From Pseudomonas paraeruginosa PA7 (lineage in GTDB: Bacteria > Pseudomonadota > Gammaproteobacteria > Pseudomonadales > Pseudomonadaceae), in the NCBI RefSeq assembly GCF_000017205.1, contig NC_009656.1, forward strand, positions 2,546,001 through 2,610,000: 64,000 nt of DNA, given 5' to 3'. Shown piece after piece: positions 8,521 to 17,841 of this stretch. A program made the position numbers and the translations under genes. Positions within the stretch are counted from its first letter, which is position 1. Each line of letters starts with the position of its first letter. The notes below the pieces were generated by a model. The model had not been told where the DNA came from. It did not search any database and saw only the letters and a list, made by a program, of their open reading frames with translations.

Positions 8521-8778
8521 ATGAACGCTCTGTTCGATTGTCCGCGGCAGGTGCTGCGGATCGGTCACGGTCTGCTGGCGGCCGGCCTGGCGCTGCTCGT
8601 CGCCGGCGTGACCGCCGCCTATTTCCTCGACCATTACCTGAACCTGCCGGCGCTGGTGTTCTCCCATGCGCTGGTGATCCTCGGCCCGACCCTGCTGAAG
8701 ATCGGCTACGTGATGCGCCTGACCGCCTTGTTCCGCATGCGGCGTCCCGGTTGGGAGGTTTGCTGTGCAAGTGCTTGA
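8521..8778 (+). CDS. ppyR: PpyR, small membrane protein
   Basis: 85 residues with two predicted membrane helices (about 18-40 and 45-65), so an inner-membrane protein. Position between fhp and nnrS matches PA2663, reported as PpyR, affecting psl and pyoverdine genes and biofilm; it carries no DNA-binding domain, so any regulatory effect must be indirect. AAGGAG precedes the ATG. Its end overlaps the nnrS GTG start by 14 nt, showing co-translation, and it probably belongs to the NO-induced fhp unit. Confidence 0.85.
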   Translation: MNALFDCPRQVLRIGHGLLAAGLALLVAGVTAAYFLDHYLNLPALVFSHALVILGPTLLKIGYVMRLTALFRMRRPGWEVCCASA

Positions 8779-9958
8779 GCGTTCCCGGTTGATGGCCATC
8801 GCGCCGCTCTGGCGCCTGGGCTTCCGTCCGTTCTTCCTCGGCGGCGCGCTGTTCGCGGTGCTCGCCATCGCGCTCTGGCTGGCAGCGCTGGCCGGGCTCT
8901 GGAGCGGCTGGCAACCGGTCGGCGGCTGGCTGGCCTGGCACCGCCACGAAATGCTCTTCGGCTTCGGCGTGGCGATCATCGCCGGCTTTCTCCTGACCGC
9001 CGTGCAGACCTGGACCGGCGTGCCCGGCCTGCAAGGCAAACCCCTGGCCCTGCTCGCCGGGCTCTGGCTGGCGGCGCGCCTGGCCTGGCTATTCGATGCG
9101 CCGCTGGCGCTGCTGCTGGTGCTGCAACTGAGCTTCCTGCCGCTGCTGGCCTGGGCCATCGGCCGCAGCCTGTGGCGGGTGCGGCAGAAGCGCAATTACC
9201 CGGTGGTGGGCCTGTTGCTGCTGCTGACCCTGGCCGACGCGCTGGTCCTGTTCGGCCTGTTCGAGGGCAACGACGACTGGCAAAGGCGCGCCTCCATCGC
9301 CGCGCTGTGGCTGATCGCCGGGATGATGAACCTGATCGGCGGGCGGGTGATCCCGTTCTTCACCCAGCGCGGCCTTGGCCGCCCGCGGCAGGTGCCGGCG
9401 CTCGCCTGGCTGGACAACGGGATCCTGCTCGGCTGCGTGCTGGTCGCGCTGCTCACCGCCGCCGGCGCCACGGTCCGGCCGACGCCCTGGCTGGCGGCGC
9501 TGTTCGCCGCGCTCGGTGGCGCGCAGCTGTGGCGCCTGTGGCGCTGGCGCGACCGGGGCATCTGGCGGGTGCCGCTGCTCTGGTCGCTGCACCTGGCGTA
9601 CTTCTGGATCGCCGTGGCGCCGCTCGGCCTCGCGCTCTGGAGCCTGGGCCTGGCACTGTCGCCGAGCCAGGCGCTGCACGCGCTGGCGGTAGGCGGCATG
9701 GGCGGGTTGATCCTGGCGATGCTGGCACGGGTCACTCTCGGCCATACCGGTCGCGCGCTGCAACCGCCGGCAGCGATGCCCTGGGCTTTCGCCCTGCTCA
9801 ATCTCGGCTGCGCGGCGCGGGTGATCCTGCCCAGCCTGCTGCCGGCGAACTGGGCGCTGCCCTTGGCGGGCGGGCTGTGGGCGCTGGCGTTCCTGCTGTT
9901 CGCCTGGTTCTATGCGCCGATGCTGTGGCGGCCGCGGGTCGATGGCCATCCGGGTTGA
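8765..9958 (+). CDS. nnrS: NnrS family haem-copper membrane protein
   Basis: 397 residues, about twelve membrane helices, opening with the family signature APLWRLGFRPFFLGG. NnrS proteins bind haem and copper in the inner membrane and protect cells against NO-derived damage; they are commonly under NorR or other NO regulators. The GTG start overlaps the end of ppyR. Its stop codon abuts directly the stop codon of the convergent next gene (TGATCA across 9956-9961). Confidence 0.93.
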   Translation: MQVLERSRLMAIAPLWRLGFRPFFLGGALFAVLAIALWLAALAGLWSGWQPVGGWLAWHRHEMLFGFGVAIIAGFLLTAVQTWTGVPGLQGKPLALLAGLWLAARLAWLFDAPLALLLVLQLSFLPLLAWAIGRSLWRVRQKRNYPVVGLLLLLTLADALVLFGLFEGNDDWQRRASIAALWLIAGMMNLIGGRVIPFFTQRGLGRPRQVPALAWLDNGILLGCVLVALLTAAGATVRPTPWLAALFAALGGAQLWRLWRWRDRGIWRVPLLWSLHLAYFWIAVAPLGLALWSLGLALSPSQALHALAVGGMGGLILAMLARVTLGHTGRALQPPAAMPWAFALLNLGCAARVILPSLLPANWALPLAGGLWALAFLLFAWFYAPMLWRPRVDGHPG

Positions 9959-10339
9959 TCAGGGCGCCTGGCGCAGACGCCGTAGCTCCTGGTTCAGCCA
10001 GCCGGCGGAGTCGCGCGTTCGCCCGGCGCAGCGCACCTGGTAGGACTTGCCGCTGAGGCTGCTGCGGGTCGCGGCGCGTTCGATGAAGTCCTCGCTGCTG
10101 GCGACCAGGTCCTTGCGCTCCAGGTAGTCGAGTTTCTTCTGCAGGTGGGCGCGGGCTTCGCCGGCGGGGTATTCGCTGCCGTTGCGGATGAAGGTGCAGC
10201 CGCTGCCTTCAACAAAGCTCAGCAAGCGGCCGATCTCCCGGCTCGCCTGCGGGGAGGGCGTGGCCAGCGCCGGCAGGCTCGCGGCCAGCAAGCAGCAGGC
10301 GGCGCAGGTAGTCCGCCAGGCAATCGTGAAAGCGCGCAT
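9959..10339 (-). CDS. DUF5329-like secreted protein
   Basis: 126 residues with a signal peptide ending near ASLPALA and a mature region containing two Cys (GCTF and RCAG), compatible with one disulfide. The sequence (EIGRLLSFVEGSGCTFIRNG) resembles the DUF5329 family of small periplasmic proteins, whose role is unknown. Its start overlaps the upstream hydrolase gene by 131 nt in another frame, unusually long for real neighbours, yet the signal peptide falls inside the overlap and argues that it is genuine. Confidence 0.75.
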   Translation of the reverse strand: MRAFTIAWRTTCAACCLLAASLPALATPSPQASREIGRLLSFVEGSGCTFIRNGSEYPAGEARAHLQKKLDYLERKDLVASSEDFIERAATRSSLSGKSYQVRCAGRTRDSAGWLNQELRRLRQAP

Positions 10340-11102
10340 CGTTCCAGTACTCCATGTGGCTCAACGGGGTGTGCCGCTTGTACCAGGGGCCGACCGGCAG
10401 GGCGAGGTCCTGGTCGACCACCGTGGCGTAGTTCTGCAGCGGCCGCAGTGGATAGCCGAGTGGATCGGCCGGGGCATAGACGTTCAGCCAGCGCGCCTGC
10501 TGGCGCATGGCCGGGGTCAGGCAATGGCCGGGAAAGCGGATCGGACAGACTTTTTCGTAGGCGAAGGTGAACAGCGGGATGTTGCAGCCGAAGGTCACCA
10601 GCCCGGCCAGGGTCTCCAGACCGAGGAAGGGATCGATCGAACAGCTCGGCGTGCGGTTGAGCTTCTGCTGGTCCCAGATGAAGTTGGAGACGATGTGCCC
10701 GCCCAGCGAGTGGGCGAGGATCACCAGCGGCGTCTGCGGTCCGACCTTCGCGCGCAGGGCCATGATCCCGCTGCGCACGTGCTGGTGGACCTGCTGGTAG
10801 GTGGTGTCGTAGGCGGCGCTGACCTTGCGGTAGCCGCTGGCGTCGCCGAGGAACAGCGTCACCGCCCGGCGCAGCCAGCGCCAGCCCAGCGGTTCACGCT
10901 CTATGCGCTTGAGGTAGTCCAGTTCGCGGGCGTCCAGCACGCTGGCCCAGTACAGGCTCTGGAAGGCCACCTCGCCGGCCTCCGCGCCGAGACGTCGGCG
11001 CAGCGCCGCTACCAGTTCGCGGGCGTAGCTGTGCAGGCCGTCCTCGTCGCGGCTGTCGGGTTGGTCGCCGATGCCGTGGATCAGCGCTACGGCCAGTTTC
11101 AT
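10209..11102 (-). CDS. Alpha/beta hydrolase (lipase-like)
   Basis: 297 residues without signal peptide. The N-terminus VALIHGIGDQ is an oxyanion-hole region and LAHSLGGH supplies the nucleophile elbow (GxSxG-like, with Ala for the first Gly). A catalytic His is plausible in TPLSHMEYW. Probably a cytoplasmic or membrane-associated esterase/lipase of unknown substrate. It lies between the patatin-like gene (26 nt upstream) and the DUF5329-like gene, all on one strand; lipid turnover is a reasonable guess. Confidence 0.8.
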   Translation of the reverse strand: MKLAVALIHGIGDQPDSRDEDGLHSYARELVAALRRRLGAEAGEVAFQSLYWASVLDARELDYLKRIEREPLGWRWLRRAVTLFLGDASGYRKVSAAYDTTYQQVHQHVRSGIMALRAKVGPQTPLVILAHSLGGHIVSNFIWDQQKLNRTPSCSIDPFLGLETLAGLVTFGCNIPLFTFAYEKVCPIRFPGHCLTPAMRQQARWLNVYAPADPLGYPLRPLQNYATVVDQDLALPVGPWYKRHTPLSHMEYWNDARFHDCLADYLRRLLLAGREPAGAGHALPAGEPGDRPLAELC

Positions 11103-11128
11103 GCGGGATCCTTCTCGTCGGTGGCGGC

Positions 11129-12211
11129 TCAGACCAGCGCTTGCAGGCGTTCGCCGAGCCGGCCGCCGTCGACCAGTTCGAGGAATTCGTCGCCGAGCCT
11201 GCGGCTTTCCGCCATCGCCTGGCGCCAGTAGCGCTCGCGGCCGTCATCGTCGCCGAGGTAGCGGGTGAAATCCTTGCGGTCCGGCAGCTTGGCGTGCGGC
11301 AGGCGCGCCAGGTACTCGCGCGACGGCGCCAGCAGCAACACGTCCTGCAGGCGCCCGGCGTCGCCGCGGCGCCAGGGCAGGCCCTTGTCGAACCAGCCGG
11401 GGATCACCTTGTCGGTGAAGTGCGGGTAGAGCACCACGCCGCGGTCCTCGTAGGGCAGGTCGAGATGGTAGTCGAGCAGGCCGCCGTCGCGGTAGGTGCC
11501 GGGGCCGGCGCCGGGAAGGTCGCGGACGCCTTCCATGACCATCGGGATCGAGCCGGAGGCGAGCAGCGCCTGGCGCAGGTTGCCGCCGTCCAGGTGCAGG
11601 TAGCGCGAGGGGAAGTCGCTCAGTGCGGCCAGCGGCGGCGCCTGGCGGGCGTCGTGCAGGATGACCCGTTCGAAGTGCCGGTGCAGGTGGCGGCGGCCGA
11701 TCAGGTTGTCGCGGATCACCGAGGACAGCCCCAGGCCGAGGCTGGCCTTGTGGTCGTGGGCGAGGCGTCCGTGGCTCTTCACCACCACCACGTTGAGGCG
11801 GTACAGCGGGTTGTCGAGGATCCGCGCGTCCTGGCCGGCGAGCAGGTCGTCGAGCATCGTCGCGCACTTGCGCGAGACCTCGGCGATGCTCACACCCTTC
11901 GGGAAGCGCTGCCGGGTGTACAGCTCGCCGAGGCGGGTGAGGCCGGCCACGGCGTCGGGCAGGCAGGCGCTGGCGAAGCGCCAGGAACCGATGGAGGCGC
12001 CGATCAGCGAGCGTTCGCGCGGCGCGCGCGGCAGCCACTCGCCGAAGATCGCCAGGTCCAGTCCCTGGATGCCCAGCGCCTTCGGCCCGCCGGCGGCGCC
12101 GGGGACGATGCCGACGTCGGCCGGCTGCAGGCCGCGCTCGCGGATGCGGGCGAGGGCGCGGCGTCCGGCCTTGAGGGTGAGGGCGGGGGACTTGATCTGG
12201 ATGGCTGGCAT
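11129..12211 (-). CDS. Patatin-like phospholipase
   Basis: 360 residues from MPAIQIKSPAL. The patatin features are a glycine-rich oxyanion loop (GAAGGPKALG), the nucleophile motif GASIG and the DGG of the Ser-Asp dyad (RDGGLLDYHLD). Such enzymes hydrolyse acyl chains from membrane lipids. There is no signal peptide, unlike the secreted toxin patatins. The upstream ATG at 12283 only adds promoter-like sequence. Divergent from bqsP. Confidence 0.87.
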   Translation of the reverse strand: MPAIQIKSPALTLKAGRRALARIRERGLQPADVGIVPGAAGGPKALGIQGLDLAIFGEWLPRAPRERSLIGASIGSWRFASACLPDAVAGLTRLGELYTRQRFPKGVSIAEVSRKCATMLDDLLAGQDARILDNPLYRLNVVVVKSHGRLAHDHKASLGLGLSSVIRDNLIGRRHLHRHFERVILHDARQAPPLAALSDFPSRYLHLDGGNLRQALLASGSIPMVMEGVRDLPGAGPGTYRDGGLLDYHLDLPYEDRGVVLYPHFTDKVIPGWFDKGLPWRRGDAGRLQDVLLLAPSREYLARLPHAKLPDRKDFTRYLGDDDGRERYWRQAMAESRRLGDEFLELVDGGRLGERLQALV

Positions 12212-12336
12212 GCTGGTCTTCTCCCGTGTGGACCGGCGATTATAGGACGAGTTGTCGCACGGCCAAGCGCTTTCGAGCCCCATCGCAGAGGCTTTCCGTT
12301 ACCCTATGGCGCGCCTGGCCAGGTCCGCGCGGCAAA

Positions 12337-12352
12337 TTCAGCTTCAATTAAG
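12337..12352 (+). promoter_or_regulatory. BqsR box (TTCAG-N6-TTAAG)
   Basis: TTCAG at 12337-12341 and TTAAG at 12348-12352 are separated by 6 nt, one mismatch from the published BqsR tandem consensus TTAAG-N6-TTAAG (from memory). It lies 58 bp before bqsP, so it likely autoregulates the bqs operon. Confidence 0.7.
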
Positions 12353-12409
12353 AGCGCCCGGTTAATCTGCAACCGTCGAAAGCAACACCTATCCCACGGA
12401 GAGATTCCC

Positions 12410-12718
12410 ATGAAGAAACTGACTGCCCTGTTCGCCGCCACCGCCATCGCCCTGACTGCCGGCCTGGCCCAGGCCCGCGACCTCGGCCCGGACGAGGCGC
12501 TGAAGCTGCGTGACGCGGGGACCATCAAGTCCTTCGAAGAGCTGAACAAGAACGCCATCGCCAAGCACCCGGGCTCGAGCGTGCACGACACCGAGCTGGA
12601 AGAGGAATACGGCCGCTACATCTACCAGGTCGAGCTGCGCGATCCGCAGGGCGTGAAGTGGGACCTGGAGCTGGATGCCGCCACCGGCGCCGTGCTCAAG
12701 GACCACCAGGACGACTGA
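12410..12718 (+). CDS. bqsP: BqsP, PepSY-like periplasmic protein
   Basis: 102 residues with a signal peptide cleaved after GLAQA, then one PepSY-like fold (VELRDPQGVKWDLELDAATGAVLKD). It is strongly acidic (ELEEEYGRY, DHQDD), which suits cation binding. It begins the bqs operon; the stop overlaps the next ATG (ATGA). The second gene is a clear paralogue. I assign the bqsP name by position, from memory of the bqsPQRST operon. A role in periplasmic metal sensing is inferred. Confidence 0.85.
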   Translation: MKKLTALFAATAIALTAGLAQARDLGPDEALKLRDAGTIKSFEELNKNAIAKHPGSSVHDTELEEEYGRYIYQVELRDPQGVKWDLELDAATGAVLKDHQDD

Positions 12719-13032
12719 TGAAGTGGCTCATGCGCTACGCCGGGATCGTCGCACTGGTCCTGGCGGTCGTCAGCCTCGAGGCGATGGCGCGCGACCTGGA
12801 CCAGGACGAGGTCCTGCGCCTGCGCCAGGACGGTGTGATACAGCCGCTCGAATCGCTCATGCAGGAAGCCCTGGGGCGCTACCCCGGGGCGCGCCTGCTG
12901 GAGGTCGAGCTGGAAGAGGAAGACGACGTCTACGTCTACGAGGTGGAGCTGCTCACCCGCGACGGCGTCGTCCGTGAACTGGAACTGGATGCCCGCAACG
13001 GTCGCATCCTGAAGGACGAGGAAGACGACTGA
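12718..13032 (+). CDS. bqsQ: BqsQ, PepSY-like periplasmic protein
   Basis: 104 residues, a tandem paralogue of BqsP: signal peptide ending near LEAMA, then [15 protein letters not shown] and the PepSY core [30 protein letters not shown]. Very acidic ([12 protein letters not shown] and C-terminal EEDD). ATGA overlaps join it to bqsP upstream and bqsR downstream, so the membrane sensor and these small proteins are co-translated and may work together. Confidence 0.85.
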   Translation: MKWLMRYAGIVALVLAVVSLEAMARDLDQDEVLRLRQDGVIQPLESLMQEALGRYPGARLLEVELEEEDDVYVYEVELLTRDGVVRELELDARNGRILKDEEDD

Positions 13033-13703
13033 TGCGGTTGCTGCTGGTTGAGGATCACGTTCCGCTGGCCGACGAACTGCTGGCCAGCCTGGGCCGCCAG
13101 GGTTACGCGGTGGACTGGCTGGCCGACGGCCGCGACGCGGCGCTGCAGGGCGCCAGCGAACCCTACGACCTGATCATCCTCGACCTCGGCCTGCCTGGCC
13201 GCCCCGGCCTGGAGATCCTCCGGGAATGGCGCGGCCTGGGCCTCGCCACCCCGGTGCTGATCCTCACCGCGCGCGGTTCCTGGGCCGAGCGCATCGACGG
13301 GCTCAAGGCCGGCGCCGACGACTACCTGACCAAGCCGTTCCATCCGGAAGAACTGGCCCTGCGCATCCAGGCCCTGTTGCGCCGCGCCCACGGCCTGGCC
13401 AACCAGAGCCAGCTGGAGGCCGCCGGGCTCAGCCTCGACGAGCAGCGCCAGTGCGTGTGCCTGAACGGTGCCGACGTCGACCTGACCGCCGCCGAATTCC
13501 GCCTGCTGCGCTATTTCATGCTGCACCCCGGCCAGGTCCTGTCCAAGGGACACCTGGCCGAGCATCTGTACGATGGCGAGACCGAACGCGATTCCAACGT
13601 CATCGAGGTCCACGTCAACCACCTGCGGCGCAAGCTCGGTCGCGAGGTGATCGAGACCCGCCGTGGGCAGGGCTACCGCTACGCCGGGGTGGCCGGCGGA
13701 TGA
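13032..13703 (+). CDS. bqsR: BqsR (CarR) response regulator, OmpR family
   Basis: 223 residues: receiver domain (phospho-acceptor Asp51 in [10 protein letters not shown], Lys in LTKPF) and an OmpR-type winged helix ([16 protein letters not shown]...[14 protein letters not shown]). With BqsS it controls genes for cationic stress, biofilm decay and calcium homeostasis; the pair is also published as CarSR. ATGA overlap with bqsQ and with bqsS. Confidence 0.95.
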   Translation: MRLLLVEDHVPLADELLASLGRQGYAVDWLADGRDAALQGASEPYDLIILDLGLPGRPGLEILREWRGLGLATPVLILTARGSWAERIDGLKAGADDYLTKPFHPEELALRIQALLRRAHGLANQSQLEAAGLSLDEQRQCVCLNGADVDLTAAEFRLLRYFMLHPGQVLSKGHLAEHLYDGETERDSNVIEVHVNHLRRKLGREVIETRRGQGYRYAGVAGG

Positions 13704-15034
13704 GGTCGATCCAGCGGCGCCTGAGCGTCGGCCTGTTCGCGGTGCTGCTGGTGGTCGGCCTGGCCCTCGCGCAGACCGGCCTGTGGCTGTTCGACCAGGG
13801 CCTGCGGCGTTACTTCGCCGGCAACCTGCGCGAAGAGGCGGAGAACCTGCTGGTGGCCATGGTGCGCGGACCGAACGGCATGCAACTGGACGAACGACGC
13901 CTCAACCCGGCGTTCCAGCGCCCGTATTCCGGGCGCTATTTCATCATCGAACTGGAAAAGGACACCTGGCGCTCACGCTCCCTGTGGGACAGCGAGCTGG
14001 AGGTGCCGCACAAGAAAGGGCTGGTGAAGGGCCTGGTCGATGGGCCCGAGTCGCAGCGACTGCTGGTGTTCCGCGGCCACTACAAGCGCATGGGGCAGAA
14101 ACTGCGGATCGTCGTGGCGCAGGACTACACGCCGATCCTGCAAAGCTTCGCCCGCGTGCAGTGGCTGGGCTTGGGCGCCGGCGCGGTGGCGCTGCTGCTG
14201 GTATTGCTGTTGCAGCGCCTGACCGTGCGTCGTTCGCTGCGTCCGCTGGAGCAGGTGCGCCTGCAGATCGCCCAGCTGCAGCAGGGCCAGCGCAGCCAGC
14301 TGGACAGCCAGGTGCCCGAGGAGCTGGAGCCGCTGGTGGAGCAGATCAACCACCTGCTGAGCCACACCGAGGACACCCTGAAGCGCTCGCGCAACGCCCT
14401 GGGCAACCTCGGCCATGCCCTGAAGACGCCGCTGGCGGTGCTGGTCAGCCTCGCCGAGCGCGAGGAGATGGCGCGCCAGCCGGAGTTGCGGCAGGTCCTG
14501 CGCGAACAATTGGAGCAGATCCAGCAGCGCCTGGGGCGCGAGTTGGGCAAGGCGCGCCTGGTCGGCGAAGCGCTGCCCGGCGCTCACTTCGATTGCGCCG
14601 AGGAGTTGCCGTCGCTGTGCGACACCCTGCGCCTGATCCACGGCCCGCACCTGCGGGTGGCCTGGAGCGCGCCGCCGGGGTTGCGCCTGCCGTGGGACCG
14701 CGAGGATCTGCTGGAGATGCTCGGCAACCTGCTGGACAACGCCTGCAAATGGGCCGACAGCGAGGTGCGCCTGGCCATCGAGCAGGGCGATGGGATCGCC
14801 CGCTTGCGGGTCGACGACGACGGCCCCGGCATTCTTCCGGATCAGCGCCAGGCGGTGCTGGAGCGCGGCACCCGGCTCGACGAGCAGGTCAGCGGCCATG
14901 GCCTCGGCCTGGGCATCGCCCGCGATATCGCCGAGGCCTGCGGCGGCCGCCTGGGCCTCGAGGACAGCCCGCTGGGCGGTCTGCGGGTGAGCGTCGAGTT
15001 GCCGTTGCAGAAGGGCTCGCGTGCGCGGGCTTAA
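13700..15034 (+). CDS. bqsS: BqsS (CarS) sensor histidine kinase
   Basis: 444 residues: TM helix about 10-32, a periplasmic domain of about 120 residues, second TM helix near 155-175, HAMP-like linker, HisKA with H-box GHALKTPL, N-box [10 protein letters not shown] and G boxes DDDGPGI and GHGLGLGIA. The periplasmic RExxE motif ([10 protein letters not shown]), known from the literature as the Fe(II)-sensing element, is visible just after TM1. The GTG-free ATG start overlaps the bqsR stop. Confidence 0.95.
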   Translation: MRSIQRRLSVGLFAVLLVVGLALAQTGLWLFDQGLRRYFAGNLREEAENLLVAMVRGPNGMQLDERRLNPAFQRPYSGRYFIIELEKDTWRSRSLWDSELEVPHKKGLVKGLVDGPESQRLLVFRGHYKRMGQKLRIVVAQDYTPILQSFARVQWLGLGAGAVALLLVLLLQRLTVRRSLRPLEQVRLQIAQLQQGQRSQLDSQVPEELEPLVEQINHLLSHTEDTLKRSRNALGNLGHALKTPLAVLVSLAEREEMARQPELRQVLREQLEQIQQRLGRELGKARLVGEALPGAHFDCAEELPSLCDTLRLIHGPHLRVAWSAPPGLRLPWDREDLLEMLGNLLDNACKWADSEVRLAIEQGDGIARLRVDDDGPGILPDQRQAVLERGTRLDEQVSGHGLGLGIARDIAEACGGRLGLEDSPLGGLRVSVELPLQKGSRARA

Positions 15035-15125
15035 CAGTTCTTCACCATTTGCCGACAGTCCCGGCAAGATTTCCCCACAGCGGCTTCACTAGCATCCCGG
15101 GCTTCCTGCAAGGAGGTGCTGGGCG

Positions 15126-15434
15126 ATGAAAGGGTGTATGGGTAGGGGGCGCTGGCGCTGGGCGCTGATGCTGCCGGTGCTGGTGTTCCTGCTGGGCGAG
15201 TCTGGCGGGCCGCGGGACCAGCGGCGCGCCCCGGCGGGGCCCGCGCAGGCGCGCTACGAGCAGGCCCTGGAAGGCGCGCTGCGCGGCGAGCGTGGCGCCG
15301 CGCGGCAGGCCGAGGCGCCAGCGGCCGACGTCACCGAGGCGGGGCCCCCGGCACGCCTGCGCAACGGCCTGCGTTCGCTGGCGCGCCTGGCGTTCTGGGG
15401 CACCTACGGCCCCCCGGCGCTGTTCAGGCCGTGA
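15126..15434 (+). CDS. bqsT: BqsT, small basic membrane-anchored protein
   Basis: 102 residues with one N-terminal hydrophobic segment (WALMLPVLVFLLG) that is a signal anchor or signal peptide, then a low-complexity Ala/Arg/Gly-rich stretch. AAGGAGGT precedes the ATG. It follows bqsS by 91 bp and completes the operon I recall as bqsPQRST. No domain recognised; function unknown. Confidence 0.7.
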   Translation: MKGCMGRGRWRWALMLPVLVFLLGESGGPRDQRRAPAGPAQARYEQALEGALRGERGAARQAEAPAADVTEAGPPARLRNGLRSLARLAFWGTYGPPALFRP

Positions 15435-15438
15435 GCGG

Positions 15439-17583
15439 TCAGGCCTTGAACTGCTCCATCAGGCCCTGCTGGTGGTTGGCCAGGCGGTTCAGCGATTGAC
15501 TGACCTGGGCCGATTCCTCGGCCTGGCTCGACAGCGACTCGGTGACGTCGCGGATCGCCGCGACGTTGCGGTTGATCTCCTCGGCCACCGAGCTCTGTTC
15601 CTCGGCGGCGCTGGCGATCTGCAGGTTCATGTCGTTGATCACCGTCACCGCCTCGCCGATCCGCTGTAGCGCGGCCACCGCTTCTTCCACTTGCTCGACA
15701 CTGCCCTGGGCCTGGCGATGGCTGCCGTGCATGGCGTCGACCACGTCGCGGGTGCCTTGCTGCAGGCCTTCGATGACCCCGCGGATCTGTTCCACCGAGT
15801 CCTGGGTGCGCCGGGCCAGGTTGCGCACCTCGTCGGCGACCACCGCGAAGCCGCGCCCGGCGTCGCCGGCGCGGGCCGCCTCGATGGCCGCGTTGAGCGC
15901 CAGCAGGTTGGTCTGCTCGGCGATGGCGCGGATCACTTCCAGCACCGAGCCGATTTCCTCGCTGCTGCTGGCCAGCTGCTCGACCTGGCCCATGGCGCCG
16001 GTCAGGTTGGCGGCCAGGCTGTCGATGCCCTGGGTGGTACGGTCGATCAGCGCCAGCCCGTCGCGGGTCGCCTGGTCGGCGCCGCGCGCGGCGTCGGCGG
16101 CCTGGGCGGCACTACGGGCGACGTCCTGGGCGGTGGCGGTCATTTCGTGGGAGGCGGTGGCGACCTGGTCGATCTCGCGGAACTGCTGCTGCATGCCGGC
16201 GCTGGTCTGGCTGGAGATCGCCGCCGACTGGTCGGCGGTGCTGCGCGCGTCGCGCACCGAGACCTTCACGTCACGGATGATCGGTTGCAGCTTGTCGAGG
16301 AAGCGGTTGAACCAGCCGGCCAGCTCGCCCAGCTCGTCGCGGCCGGTGTGCGGCAGGCGTTGGGTCAGGTCGCCTTCGCCGCTGGCGATGTCGCGCAGCA
16401 TGTGGGCGACGCCGAGGATCGGCCGGGTCACGCCACGGGCGGTCAGCCACAGGACCAGCAGGCCGAGCACCGCCGCGCCGAGGCCGAGGCCCAGTTCGAC
16501 CCAGGTGCCTTCGCGGCGCATGTCGTCCAGCTGTCGCTCCAGCGCCAGTGCCGGGCCGAGCAGGGCGCTCTTGGGTACTTCGAGGAGAACGCCCCAGGGT
16601 TTGGCGCCGGGAATCGGCTGCAACGGTTGCAGCACCTTGAGGTCGTCGCTCTCGTTGAACAGCTGGCTCTTGCCGGCGGCCAGCAGTTGCAGCAGCTCGC
16701 CGGCGTGCTGCGGATCGGCCTTGGCCAGGTTCTGCCCGAGCAGGCCGGCATCGTGGCTGTTGCCGGCGAACAGCCCGGCGGGACTGAGGATGCCGACCCG
16801 GCCAACGCCGTCGTAGAGTTCGCGATTGCCCTGTTCGCTGAGCGCCTGCAGGCTGCTCAGGTTGATGTCCAGGCCCATCACGCCGATCACCTTGCCATCC
16901 AGTTCGAGGGGGAAGGCGATGCTGGTCATCAGCAGTTGGCGCTCGCCCACCTTGTCGAAATAGGGATCGAGCACGCAGGGCTGCCCGCTTTCCTTCGGGC
17001 AGGTGTACCAGGCGTTGTAGGGGGCGCCGCTGGGCCCGGTGCTGGTGTCGGCGAGTTCGGACTCGACCATCGACTCGGATTCCAGCTGTCCCGGCGTGGC
17101 CTGCGCCCAGTACAGCGAGAAGCGACCCTTGTCGTTGCTGCCGAGGGCGGGCTGGTCGACGAACAGTTCGTCCTTGCCGTCCAGTGCGTTGGGCTCGAAC
17201 ACCACGTACAGGCCGAGCACCTCGGGATTGGCGGCCAGTGCGGTGCGCACCTGGCGGGTCAGGTCCTCGCGCAGGTCGTAGGCGTCGAGGAAACGCTTCT
17301 GCGCCTGGTCGCGGAGGAACAGGATCTGCCGCGAGAAGCCCTTGCCGTACTGGAAGGCGTCCATGAAGTAGCGCTGGATGCGCAGCGCCTGCAATTCCCC
17401 GCGGGCTGCCAGGCGCAGGCGCGCCGATTCGTCGAGCATCTGCGTGCTGGCGCTTTTCACCAGCACGGAGCTGTGCTGCATGCGGTAGACCGAAAGGCCG
17501 ACCAGCAAGGCGACCACGCCGAGCAGGCAGAGCCCTGCCAGCAGGGTGATCTTCCATTGGATGGACAGGCGGCGAAGGAGCAT
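15439..17583 (-). CDS. tlpQ: TlpQ chemoreceptor (histamine/polyamine)
   Basis: 714 residues: TM1 about 10-32, a large periplasmic double-Cache ligand domain (about 35-345), TM2 near 360-385, HAMP, and the conserved methyl-accepting hairpin ([20 protein letters not shown]). No C-terminal CheR-binding pentapeptide. By gene order it is PA2654, shown to bind histamine and polyamines. ATG at 17583 follows AAGGA. Convergent with bqsT; divergent from the transporter gene. Confidence 0.93.
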   Translation of the reverse strand: MLLRRLSIQWKITLLAGLCLLGVVALLVGLSVYRMQHSSVLVKSASTQMLDESARLRLAARGELQALRIQRYFMDAFQYGKGFSRQILFLRDQAQKRFLDAYDLREDLTRQVRTALAANPEVLGLYVVFEPNALDGKDELFVDQPALGSNDKGRFSLYWAQATPGQLESESMVESELADTSTGPSGAPYNAWYTCPKESGQPCVLDPYFDKVGERQLLMTSIAFPLELDGKVIGVMGLDINLSSLQALSEQGNRELYDGVGRVGILSPAGLFAGNSHDAGLLGQNLAKADPQHAGELLQLLAAGKSQLFNESDDLKVLQPLQPIPGAKPWGVLLEVPKSALLGPALALERQLDDMRREGTWVELGLGLGAAVLGLLVLWLTARGVTRPILGVAHMLRDIASGEGDLTQRLPHTGRDELGELAGWFNRFLDKLQPIIRDVKVSVRDARSTADQSAAISSQTSAGMQQQFREIDQVATASHEMTATAQDVARSAAQAADAARGADQATRDGLALIDRTTQGIDSLAANLTGAMGQVEQLASSSEEIGSVLEVIRAIAEQTNLLALNAAIEAARAGDAGRGFAVVADEVRNLARRTQDSVEQIRGVIEGLQQGTRDVVDAMHGSHRQAQGSVEQVEEAVAALQRIGEAVTVINDMNLQIASAAEEQSSVAEEINRNVAAIRDVTESLSSQAEESAQVSQSLNRLANHQQGLMEQFKA

Positions 17584-17841
17584 GGGAGGGGTCCTTGTAC
17601 GAAGAAACTGCGGGGGCCCAGGAGATATCGGCAGGGCGCTTCCATTCTTGACAGTGGCCTGTTGACTGGCGCCGGAATGCCGTCGTTCGGCGAATGGCAG
17701 GCAAGAAGCGTGCACAACGGATCACAGCCAGGCGACATTCGCCTATGCGCGGCTTTGACAGGGGCGGGCGGCTGTAGCAGAGTACGCCCCTTTTTTCGGC
17801 CGCAAACGGCCGGCTTCGTTTCATTCGCAAGGAGTTCAACG

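Noticed and set aside
15030..15044. Possible second BqsR site at the end of bqsS (CTTAA and CTTCA)
   Set aside because: Spacing is 5 nt rather than 6 and it reads against the operon, so it is likely chance.
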